Shown in pieces: positions 1 to 5,443 of a DNA stretch of 5,443 nt. This stretch comes from an uncultured bacterium (lineage in GTDB: Bacteria; Bacillota_A; Clostridia; Oscillospirales; Oscillospiraceae). Location of the stretch: assembly GCA_905214605.1 (NCBI GenBank), contig CAJMMY010000084.1, forward strand, positions 1-5,443. The letters run 5' to 3'. Position 1 is the first letter of the stretch. Every line of letters begins with the position of its first letter. Under the pieces are notes generated by a model. The model searched no databases. It saw only the letters and a program-made list of their open reading frames with translations, and was not told the DNA's origin. Made by a program: the position numbers and the translations under genes.

Positions 1-1562
1 GCATCTTTTCCCACCAGAGCCTGGTCATTGTGGGGGTCCATATACCGCAGGAAGTACCAGCTGGAGCCGGCCCACTGAGGCATGGTATCGGTTTCACGTT
101 TTGCCGCACCGCCGCAGCAGGGGCAAGTGGTGTTGACCCAATCGGTCATCTTGGACAGGGGAGACTCACCGTCATCGGTGGGCTCATAGCTTTCCACCTC
201 AGGCAGCACCAGAGGCAGCTGGTCCTCGGGCAGAGGAACCCAACCGCACTTGTCGCACCAAATCATGGGAATGGGCTCACCCCAGTAACGCTGACGGGAG
301 AACACCCAGTCGCGGAGCTTGTAGTTCACCTTTGCCTCGCCGATGCCCTGCTCGGTCAGCCACTTGGTGATGGCGGGAATTGCTTCTTTCACCGTCAGAC
401 CGTTCAGAAAATCGGAGTTGACCATAATACCGGTGTCGTCTTTCAGCGTGAAAGCTTCCTTCTCCACATCGCCGCCCTTGACCACTTCGATAATTTCGCA
501 GCCGAACTTCTTTGCGAATTCCCAGTCGCGGGTATCGTGGGCGGGAACTGCCATAATGGCGCCGGTACCGTAGGTTGCCAAAACGTAATCGGAGATGAAG
601 ATGGGAATCTCCTTGCCGTTGACAGGATTGATGCCCCGCACGCCCTCCAGCTTGACGCCGGTCTTTTCTTTGTTCAGCTCCGTGCGCTCCAAATCGGACT
701 TGGAGGCGGCAGCCTTCTGATAAGCCTGCACCTCGTCGGCATTGGTCAGCATGGGCATCCACTTTTTCAGCAGCTCATGCTCGGGAGACAGCACCATGTA
801 GGTTGCGCCGAACAGCGTATCGGGACGGGTGGTGAACACAACGATGGGGTCGCCTGCCGTGGAGCGGAACGTAACTTCCGCGCCGGTGGAGCGGCCAATC
901 CAGTTGCGCTGCTGAATTTTCACCCGGTCGATGAAGTCCACATCGTCCAGATCGTCAATCAGACGCTGAGCATACTCGGTGATTTTCAGCATCCACTGGC
1001 TCTTTTCCTTCCGGATGACGGGAGAGCCGCAGCGCTCGCAAACGCCTTCCACCACTTCTTCGTTGGCCAAAACGCATTTGCAGGAGGTGCACCAGTTCAC
1101 GGGCATAGTCGCCTTGTAAGCCAGACCGTGCTTATACAGCTGCAGGAAAATCCACTGGGTCCACTTGTAATAGCTGGGGTCAGTGGTGTTTACCACGCGG
1201 TCCCAATCGAAAGAGTAGCCCAGCATGTGCAGCTGCTTGGAGAAGTTCTCGATGTTATCATGGGTCACCTTTGCCGGGTGAATGTGATTCTTAATGGCAT
1301 AGTTTTCCGTGGGCAGACCGAATGCGTCATAGCCGATGGGGAACAGCACATTGTAGCCGTCCATGCGGCGCTTGCGGGCTACCACGTCCATAGCGGTATA
1401 GGGACGTGCATGACCCACATGCAGACCCTGACCGGAGGGATAGGGGAACTCTACCAAAGCGTAGAACTTCGGTTTATCGGAATTGTTTTCGCAGGCGAAA
1501 GTTTTTTCGTCCTGCCAGCGCTGCTGCCATTTTTTCTCAATGGCGGTAAAATCATAATTCAT
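1..1562 (-). CDS. leuS: Leucyl-tRNA synthetase, N-terminal 520 residues (C-terminus beyond left edge)
   Basis: Class Ia aminoacyl-tRNA synthetase that activates leucine with ATP and charges tRNA-Leu in the cytoplasm. The 520 visible codons of a protein usually a little over 800 residues long read as a typical bacterial LeuRS. The catalytic HIGH-type motif is HVGH at residues 48-51, inside [13 protein letters not shown] cysteine quartet C158/C161/C175/C178 suggests a zinc module. The CP1 editing domain carries TTRPDT at 244-249 and HDTRD at 342-346, whose last Asp matches the residue that in family members holds the amino group of misacylated substrate. A second quartet, C436/C439 and C480/C483, precedes the [14 protein letters not shown] signature. 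KMSKS, the anticodon-binding domain and the C-terminal domain must lie past the left edge. The ATG at 1562-1560 is the only in-frame start next to a purine-rich site (AAAGAGAG) and gives the family's usual [13 protein letters not shown] opening. It lies 33 nt after rsfS, so it is probably cotranscribed. Identity is very secure. Confidence 0.98.
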   Translation of the reverse strand, partial: MNYDFTAIEKKWQQRWQDEKTFACENNSDKPKFYALVEFPYPSGQGLHVGHARPYTAMDVVARKRRMDGYNVLFPIGYDAFGLPTENYAIKNHIHPAKVTHDNIENFSKQLHMLGYSFDWDRVVNTTDPSYYKWTQWIFLQLYKHGLAYKATMPVNWCTSCKCVLANEEVVEGVCERCGSPVIRKEKSQWMLKITEYAQRLIDDLDDVDFIDRVKIQQRNWIGRSTGAEVTFRSTAGDPIVVFTTRPDTLFGATYMVLSPEHELLKKWMPMLTNADEVQAYQKAAASKSDLERTELNKEKTGVKLEGVRGINPVNGKEIPIFISDYVLATYGTGAIMAVPAHDTRDWEFAKKFGCEIIEVVKGGDVEKEAFTLKDDTGIMVNSDFLNGLTVKEAIPAITKWLTEQGIGEAKVNYKLRDWVFSRQRYWGEPIPMIWCDKCGWVPLPEDQLPLVLPEVESYEPTDDGESPLSKMTDWVNTTCPCCGGAAKRETDTMPQWAGSSWYFLRYMDPHNDQALVGKD

Positions 1563-1572
1563 TGCATTCACG

Positions 1573-1580
1573 CTCTCTTT
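1573..1580 (-). promoter_or_regulatory. Weak ribosome binding site of leuS
   Basis: On the minus strand the bases read AAAGAGAG, 10 nt before the leuS ATG. It is a weaker match to the anti-Shine-Dalgarno sequence than the sites of the upstream genes. It supports the ATG at 1562; the nearby ATG at 1567-1565 is out of frame and is followed by TGA after one codon. Confidence 0.55.
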
Positions 1581-1595
1581 ATTATCTGAAATTCC

Positions 1596-1946
1596 TTATA
1601 TGGTTTCGATATCGATTTTCTCGGCATCGGCCCACAGACGCTCCAAATCGTAGAACTCCCGGGCCTCCTCCATAAATACGTGCACCACAATGCAGCCGAA
1701 GTCAATCAGCACCCAACCGCTGGAGCGCTCTCCTTCCCGTCTCCGGGGGGGCTCGCCGGCTTCTGTGAGCATATACTCCACAGCGTCGGAAATGCTCTTC
1801 ACATGGGTGGTGGAGGACGCGGTGCAGATGACAAAGTAATCCGCCAGAACGGTCACGTCCGTGGTACGCATCAGGGTAATTTCCTTTGCTTTCTTCTCTT
1901 CCATGGCCTGAACGGCCAGCTTTGCCAATTCAGCGGGTGTTAACAT
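1596..1946 (-). CDS. rsfS: Ribosomal silencing factor RsfS (YbeB/Iojap family)
   Basis: RsfS binds ribosomal protein L14 (uL14) on the 50S subunit and blocks joining to 30S, lowering translation in starvation or stationary phase. That role is known for the family, not shown here. At 116 residues the protein has the usual length. Family hallmarks are visible in order: an N-terminal helix with KKAKEITLMRTTD (18-30), ADYFVICTASSTTHVKSISD (35-54), a basic segment PPRRREGERSSGWVLIDFG (66-84), and VVHVF...REFYDLERLW (87-105). Residue 85 is Cys, where most homologues I recall have Asp in the DxGDVVVH strand. The ATG at 1946-1944 follows GGAAGGAAGA (1954-1963) by 7 nt. The gene sits 29 nt after the LCP gene and 33 nt before leuS. 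The linkage to nadD-yqeK is the classical Firmicute arrangement and supports the assignment. Confidence 0.97.
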   Translation of the reverse strand: MLTPAELAKLAVQAMEEKKAKEITLMRTTDVTVLADYFVICTASSTTHVKSISDAVEYMLTEAGEPPRRREGERSSGWVLIDFGCIVVHVFMEEAREFYDLERLWADAEKIDIETI

Positions 1947-1975
1947 ATATAAATCTTCCTTCCGTTCAAATTCAA

Positions 1976-3493
1976 TCAGTTCGCACCGGCAGTATAGGTA
2001 TAGTTGCCGTTATAATAGTTCTTGATGCTGACGTTGCTCTCCGTCACCTGGGTATAGAAAGGATTCAGATACTCGTTGACCATTTCCAGCCACTCGGACA
2101 CGGTGACGTTCACAAAGCTGCCGCCGTTGATGGATGTGGTGGTGTTGGGCAGGGTCATAAACTGAATGTTGTCCACATCCGTTTTCAGGAATTCATTGAC
2201 GTAGAACGCAATGTTGCCGGTGGTCAGGTTGGTCTGCACCCGTTCCTCATAGATTTTCACAGCCTTGCTCAGGTTGGGGATATTGCCCAGATCCAGCATC
2301 TGCTTTGCCAATGCCTTCAGAAAATCCTGCTGCACGGTAATGCGCTGCAGGTCGCCGCCGGCATAGCTGTGGCGGAAACGCAGCACCTTCACGGCATTTT
2401 CGCCGTTCAGCGTCTGCAAGCCCTTGTCAATGTGAATGTGCAAATCCTGATAGGGATCGTCGTAGTACATATTCACGGGCACATCAAACTCCACGCCGCC
2501 GATGGCGTCAACCAATTCCATTACCGCTTTGGTGTCCACAATGGCGTAGCTGTCGACTTCAAAGCCGGTCAGCTTTTTGATTTCTTCCTTAATGCCGTCC
2601 ACGCCGTTGCCGCCGCCGTTCTTATTGGCTGCGTAAGCGCTGTTGATTTTCTGAGCGCCCTTCCGGTTCATCAGCGTATCACGGGGAATGCTGACCACGT
2701 TGATGGTGTGGTTCACGGTATCCAGACGGCCTACCATGATGGTGTCGGTGCAGCCGCTTGCCACGTCCTGACCCACCACAAGGAAGGTATAGCAGCCTTT
2801 TTTCCGGCCGTTGGTATCCTCTTCATCCGGTTCATCGCCGTTATCGTCCTTCACGTCCGCACTCTGGGTAGGTTTCGGAGTCAACGTCGGGTCTTCCAGA
2901 CTGGGTGGGGTAATCCACAGTTTCATCACCAGCAGCGCAGCCAGTACAATCAGCACCAGCACGCCGATGACAGAGCCGACGATGATGCCGGCCTTTTTGC
3001 CCTTGCTCATTTTCGGTTTCTCGGGGGGCTGCTGAGGCGGCACCGGCGGCTTTCCGCCTGCGGGAGCCTGTTTCGGCTGGGCAGAGGTCTGCGGTTTGGG
3101 CTGCTGCTTGGGCTGGGGTGCCGGACGGCGCACGTCCGGGGCAGACTGTCCGGGCTGAATGGGTGCGCCCTGAGACTGATTCTGGTGCTTGGTCGACTGC
3201 TCTGCCAGACCCACCGCCTGCACAATGGAGTTAATCAGACCGTCTTCATCAGCAGAGTTGGGTTCCGGAGACTGGACCGCTGCGATTTCTTCCGGCTCCT
3301 GCTCCATTGCCGGTTCCGGAGCAGACATTTTCGGCTGCCGGGGCTCCGGCTGGGGTTCTGCCTGCGCCGGGCGCGGCGGTTGTGCCGACTGCAGAGGCTG
3401 CTGTGCCTCTTGTTCAGGCTGATTGTATGCCCGGCTGCCGGAATCCCCGGAGCCGGTGTGTTTTCCGTTTTTACTTCCGCCAAAAAGCTTCAA
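1976..3493 (-). CDS. LCP (LytR-CpsA-Psr) family envelope protein with a long Pro/Gln-rich cytoplasmic tail
   Basis: LCP proteins transfer undecaprenyl-phosphate-linked glycopolymers (teichoic acid or capsule) to peptidoglycan on the outer face of the membrane. The 505 residues form a single-pass, N-in membrane protein. Residues 1-165 are a low-complexity tail rich in Pro, Gln and charged residues (31 prolines). The membrane helix is about 168-190, preceded by the basic KGKK. Residues 195-232 form an acidic, Pro/Thr-containing linker. The LCP domain starts near 234 with FLVVGQD (237-243), then TDTIM (249-253), SIPRDT (268-273), KINSAYA (282-288) and RFRHSYAGGDLQRITVQQ (372-389). The last holds the two Arg, Asp381, Arg384 and Gln388 of the pyrophosphate-binding site, so the enzyme looks active. 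The position before the conserved TDT, often Arg in the family, is Cys248. Initiation at TTG (3493-3491) is indicated by a strong SD and by the stop codon just upstream. The specific glycopolymer cannot be told, so no symbol is given. Confidence 0.93.
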   Translation of the reverse strand: MKLFGGSKNGKHTGSGDSGSRAYNQPEQEAQQPLQSAQPPRPAQAEPQPEPRQPKMSAPEPAMEQEPEEIAAVQSPEPNSADEDGLINSIVQAVGLAEQSTKHQNQSQGAPIQPGQSAPDVRRPAPQPKQQPKPQTSAQPKQAPAGGKPPVPPQQPPEKPKMSKGKKAGIIVGSVIGVLVLIVLAALLVMKLWITPPSLEDPTLTPKPTQSADVKDDNGDEPDEEDTNGRKKGCYTFLVVGQDVASGCTDTIMVGRLDTVNHTINVVSIPRDTLMNRKGAQKINSAYAANKNGGGNGVDGIKEEIKKLTGFEVDSYAIVDTKAVMELVDAIGGVEFDVPVNMYYDDPYQDLHIHIDKGLQTLNGENAVKVLRFRHSYAGGDLQRITVQQDFLKALAKQMLDLGNIPNLSKAVKIYEERVQTNLTTGNIAFYVNEFLKTDVDNIQFMTLPNTTTSINGGSFVNVTVSEWLEMVNEYLNPFYTQVTESNVSIKNYYNGNYTYTAGAN

Positions 3494-3496
3494 GTG

Positions 3497-4666
3497 TTAT
3501 CCTTCCCTTCGCGTTCTAAACCAATCATACGCCTGTCTGGAGATTTCCAATACCGGTGCGTTCTTTTCCTGCAAATCCTCAATGGTCATTCTGAGGCCCA
3601 GTTCCATTGCCGCATCAATATCCTCGTAGCACAATTTCCGCAGCGGTTCCACACCGTCAAAATTGCGGGTCGGCTCGATATAATCCGCCAGATAGATGAT
3701 TTTTTCCAATAGAGTCATGTCCGGTTTTCCCGTTGTATGCCAACGGATTGCGTCCCGAACCTCTTCCGATACGCCGTATTGGCCGTAAGCCACTGCGGCG
3801 CCGGTTACCTGATGCAGGGTTTTGTCGATTCCCGGCACAGACATGTCGATTATCATACCATATTTGTCGCACAATAGCAACTGCTCCTGCACGGTGCATT
3901 TTTTCGTAATATCGTGGAGAATTCCCGCGGTTTCCGCCTCCACCGGGTCCGCGCCCCAACGTTTTGCCAGCCGGACAGCCTCTCCGGCACAGCCCATCAC
4001 ATGGGGCACGCGTCTTGGATTGAGCCATTGAATTGCCTGCTCCCGGAGCCATTCCAAATTGGCCCGGGCGCCGTAATCCCGGTTCTGAATGATTCGGGCA
4101 TAAACCGCCGGGCTGAGCAACTCATTGCCCTCGCCCCGTTTCAGCGCCGCCCGAATGTCCGTGGACGCTGCCGGCAGCACCGGCGCATTCAACAGCTGAA
4201 TGGTCACGCCGTACTTCTGCTCCAGCATGGCAATGTGTCCCCGGACCTTTTCGTCCTCCGGGTCTCCCCGCAGCAGCACAGCCAGCCGGGCATTGGCCAG
4301 AATGTACTCCGGCTCATGCCACGTTTCCAGAGACAAAATCATATCCGTGCCCATCACGAACAGGATTTCATCTCCGGGATAGAGCTGTTTCAGCTGGCGA
4401 ATCGTATCCGAGGTGTAGCTTTTTCCGGTCCGGTGCATTTCCAGCTCCGAAATCTCCACACCCTCCATTCCGCGGAACGCCAGACGGCACAGTGCCACCC
4501 GCTCTTCCTCCGGCGGTGTATCCGGACTCATTTCCTTATGGGGCGCAACTCTGGCCGGCATGATCAGCAACTGATCCGGATGCAGGCAATTCAGCACAGA
4601 CCGAACGGCCTGCTCGTGTCCCAGATGCGGCGGATTGAAACTGCCGCCGTACACTGCAATTTTCAT
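3497..4666 (-). CDS. nadD-yqeK: NadD-YqeK fusion: nicotinate-mononucleotide adenylyltransferase joined to HD-domain Ap4A hydrolase
   Basis: One uninterrupted 389-residue frame carries two enzymes that are separate neighbouring genes in Bacillus. Residues 1 to about 200 are NadD, which makes deamido-NAD from nicotinate mononucleotide and ATP. They include the nucleotidyltransferase motif GGSFNPPHLGH (7-17, His14 and His17), PHK (42-44), SYTSDTIR (83-90), GTDMILSLETWHEPEYIL (106-123) and the STDIR motif (168-172). Residues from about 203 to the end are YqeK, an HD-domain phosphohydrolase; Firmicute members split diadenosine tetraphosphate symmetrically into two ADP. Metal-ligand candidates are His222, His251-Asp252, His285, His310 and Asp328 (in LADYIEP). 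The two domains abut with almost no linker (near NRDYGARANLEWLREQ, 195-210), and no internal ATG/GTG with an SD is evident at the junction. The ATG start follows AAAGGGG by 9 nt. The gene begins 42 nt after yhbY and ends 3 nt before the LCP start. Both activities are inferred from intact motifs. Confidence 0.95.
   Translation of the reverse strand: MKIAVYGGSFNPPHLGHEQAVRSVLNCLHPDQLLIMPARVAPHKEMSPDTPPEEERVALCRLAFRGMEGVEISELEMHRTGKSYTSDTIRQLKQLYPGDEILFVMGTDMILSLETWHEPEYILANARLAVLLRGDPEDEKVRGHIAMLEQKYGVTIQLLNAPVLPAASTDIRAALKRGEGNELLSPAVYARIIQNRDYGARANLEWLREQAIQWLNPRRVPHVMGCAGEAVRLAKRWGADPVEAETAGILHDITKKCTVQEQLLLCDKYGMIIDMSVPGIDKTLHQVTGAAVAYGQYGVSEEVRDAIRWHTTGKPDMTLLEKIIYLADYIEPTRNFDGVEPLRKLCYEDIDAAMELGLRMTIEDLQEKNAPVLEISRQAYDWFRTRREG
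3501..3510 (-). promoter_or_regulatory. Shine-Dalgarno site that fixes the TTG start of the LCP gene
   Basis: The minus strand reads GAAGGGAAGG, then 7 nt (ATAACAC), then TTG at 3493-3491. The site lies inside the last codons of nadD-yqeK, whose TAA (3499-3497) falls between the SD and the TTG. No ATG or GTG start fits between this stop and the conserved part of the LCP protein with a comparable site; the next methionine is residue 56. The layout suggests translational coupling to the upstream gene. Confidence 0.8.
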
Positions 4667-4675
4667 AGACCCAAT

Positions 4676-4682
4676 CCCCTTT
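4676..4682 (-). promoter_or_regulatory. Ribosome binding site of nadD-yqeK
   Basis: The minus strand reads AAAGGGG, 9 nt before the ATG at 4666-4664. It confirms the start, which gives the canonical N-terminus MKIAVYGGSFNPPHLGH. The 42-nt gap between yhbY and this gene holds no recognisable promoter or terminator stem, so the gene is probably read from the upstream transcript. Confidence 0.7.
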
Positions 4683-4708
4683 AATTCTCTTCTCTCTCGG
4701 GCCGGCGT

Positions 4709-5020
4709 TTACCGTTTCTTTTTGTCAGCCTTTACCAGTTCGATTTTCGGATTTTTCTCGTTCCGTTTGTACAGCACGAACTTGCTGCCGATCACCTGCA
4801 CCTGCTCTGCCTTGCAAGCCTCGGACAGCTGGTCGCAAGCCTCTCTTGCGGTGAGCATGGAGTTTTCCAGTACGCGGCCCTTCACCAGCTCTCTGGCTGC
4901 CAGCGCATTGCGCATCTGGGTAATCACGTTTTCGGTAATTCCGTCTTTTCCGATCTGCAGAATGGTATCTTCCGCTGCGGCAAGTCCCCGCAGCTGAGCC
5001 CGCTGTTTACTTGTCAGCAT
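4709..5020 (-). CDS. yhbY: YhbY/YqeI family CRM-domain RNA-binding protein
   Basis: A small basic protein of 103 residues, the usual size for stand-alone bacterial CRM domains. These associate with pre-50S ribosomal particles and are thought to help large-subunit assembly; this is family knowledge. Matching features in order are LTSKQRAQLRGLA at the N-terminus (2-14), the GxxG-type RNA-binding loop in QIGKDGITENVI (22-33), ARELVKGRVLEN (42-53, usually HELIKVKVLEN), and VIGSKFVLYKRN near the end (76-87), followed by a Lys/Arg-rich tail KADKKKR. The start overlaps the last 14 nt of rdgB in another frame, and a GAGGAA site lies upstream within rdgB. In Bacillus the equivalent gene (yqeI) also lies directly before nadD and yqeK, which supports the call. 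yqeI would be an equally valid symbol. Confidence 0.95.
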   Translation of the reverse strand: MLTSKQRAQLRGLAAAEDTILQIGKDGITENVITQMRNALAARELVKGRVLENSMLTAREACDQLSEACKAEQVQVIGSKFVLYKRNEKNPKIELVKADKKKR

Positions 5021-5443
5021 GTAAATAATTCCTCAATTCTTCATAAAATTTTGTCAGCGATTTGCCTCTGTGGGAAATCGCGTTTTTCTGATCTGCCGTC
5101 AACTCCGCCATGGAGCAATCATAGCCCTCCGGGCGGAAAATGGGGTCATAGCCAAAGCCGTTTTCCCCGGTTGCATGGTCCTGAATGGTGCCCTCGCACT
5201 CTCCCCGGGTGTCGATTCTGTCTCCGTTGGGGAAGGTGCAGCTGATACAGGAAACGAACCGTGCGCTCCGCTGCGGATTGTCTCCCAGATTTTTCAGCAC
5301 CAGATTCAGCCGGTCCTGGTCCGTATCCTCATGGTTGCCGGTATACCGGGCGCTGTAAATGCCGGGCGCGCCGCCCAGTGCGTCCACTTCCAGACCGGAA
5401 TCGTCCGCCACCGCGGGCAGTCCCGTCTTTTCCGTTACCGCAA
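5007..5443 (-). CDS. rdgB: XTP/dITP pyrophosphatase (RdgB/HAM1 family), N-terminus beyond right edge
   Basis: A house-cleaning nucleotidase that hydrolyses deaminated purine triphosphates (XTP, ITP, dITP) to monophosphates and pyrophosphate, keeping them out of DNA and RNA. The frame is open to the right edge: reading inward from 5441 it gives AVTEKTGLPAVADDSGLEVD, so the GTG at 5411-5409 is an internal valine, not the start. There are 144 complete codons of a protein normally near 200, and the N-terminal SxNxxK nucleotide-binding motif lies outside. Visible signatures are the catalytic ADDSGLEVDALGGAPGIYSARY region, RSARFVSCIS, GECEGTI, GFGYDPIFRPEGYDCSMAEL (metal and phosphate region) and the C-terminal SHRGKSL. 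It ends at TAA 5009-5007, overlapping yhbY by 14 nt. RdgB fits better than other HAM1 relatives because all core motifs are intact. Confidence 0.97.
   Translation of the reverse strand, partial: AVTEKTGLPAVADDSGLEVDALGGAPGIYSARYTGNHEDTDQDRLNLVLKNLGDNPQRSARFVSCISCTFPNGDRIDTRGECEGTIQDHATGENGFGYDPIFRPEGYDCSMAELTADQKNAISHRGKSLTKFYEELRNYLHADK
5029..5034 (-). promoter_or_regulatory. Ribosome binding site of yhbY, inside the end of rdgB
   Basis: The minus strand reads GAGGAA, 8 nt before the yhbY ATG at 5020-5018. It lies within rdgB coding sequence, which together with the 14-nt gene overlap (5007-5020) suggests that ribosomes finishing rdgB help start yhbY. Confidence 0.65.

Noticed and set aside
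30..1589. A 519-codon open frame on the plus strand, opposite leuS
   Set aside because: It is the antisense shadow of an unmistakable LeuRS. The translation has no family signature, and the long open frame follows from the G/C-rich third codon positions of leuS.
3007..3480. Possible DNA repeat array in the Pro/Gln-coding part of the LCP gene
   Set aside because: The region is compositionally biased with recurring CCG/CAG-type codons, but no unit repeats with a regular period. It is low-complexity coding sequence, not a tandem repeat or CRISPR array.
1886..3712. A 608-codon open frame on the plus strand, opposite the LCP gene
   Set aside because: It runs across parts of three real minus-strand genes. 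Its composition (His, Leu, Arg and Gly rich) is what reverse reading of LCP codons and the Pro/Gln tail would give, and no good ribosome site or domain is seen.
3914..4684. A 256-codon open frame on the plus strand, opposite nadD-yqeK
   Set aside because: It is complementary to a gene with intact NadD and YqeK motifs, shows no domain of its own, and is best explained as a shadow.
4667..4708. Possible promoter or terminator between yhbY and nadD-yqeK
   Set aside because: The 42 nt contain a short GC-rich patch and a purine tract, but no stem followed by a T run and no convincing -35/-10 pair.
5409..5411. GTG as the start codon of rdgB
   Set aside because: The frame stays open upstream to the window edge and encodes the family-typical TEKTGLPAVADDSG, so this GTG is an internal valine and the gene is cut by the window.

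Overview
The window is a stretch of a single, tightly packed gene cluster. All six genes lie on the minus strand, so transcription runs from the right edge to the left edge. The likely source is a Clostridia-type Firmicute, perhaps an Oscillospiraceae/Ruminococcaceae gut anaerobe. This is inferred from the gene order (yhbY-nadD-yqeK-LCP-rsfS-leuS), purine-rich Shine-Dalgarno sites, a LeuRS of bacterial Firmicute type with cysteine-rich zinc modules, an LCP cell-wall protein, and moderately high G+C (about 55% by eye). The species cannot be fixed from sequence alone.

Layout in transcription order: (1) 5443-5007, the C-terminal three quarters of an RdgB/HAM1-type XTP/dITP pyrophosphatase, running off the right edge; (2) 5020-4709, a YhbY/YqeI CRM-domain RNA-binding protein whose start overlaps the end of rdgB by 14 nt; (3) 4666-3497, one reading frame joining NadD (nicotinate-mononucleotide adenylyltransferase) to YqeK (HD-domain diadenosine tetraphosphate hydrolase); (4) 3493-1976, an LCP (LytR-CpsA-Psr) membrane protein with a TTG start and a long Pro/Gln-rich cytoplasmic tail; (5) 1946-1596, the ribosomal silencing factor RsfS; (6) 1562-1, the N-terminal 520 residues of leucyl-tRNA synthetase, running off the left edge. 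Gaps between genes are -14, 42, 3, 29 and 33 nt. I saw no convincing internal promoter, terminator, RNA gene, repeat, mobile element or CRISPR array, and no stretch over 300 bases lacks a gene.

The genes combine nucleotide-pool cleaning (RdgB, YqeK), NAD synthesis (NadD), ribosome assembly and silencing (YhbY, RsfS), translation (LeuRS) and envelope polymer attachment (LCP). Most are growth-linked housekeeping functions, and the order resembles the Bacillus yqeI-nadD-yqeK-rsfS cluster. I found no evidence of a novel defence, mobile or biosynthetic system. The points most worth a second look are the NadD-YqeK fusion, the unusual LCP tail with its proline-free island, the two-cysteine LCP ectodomain, and a leuS with no room for a leader of its own.
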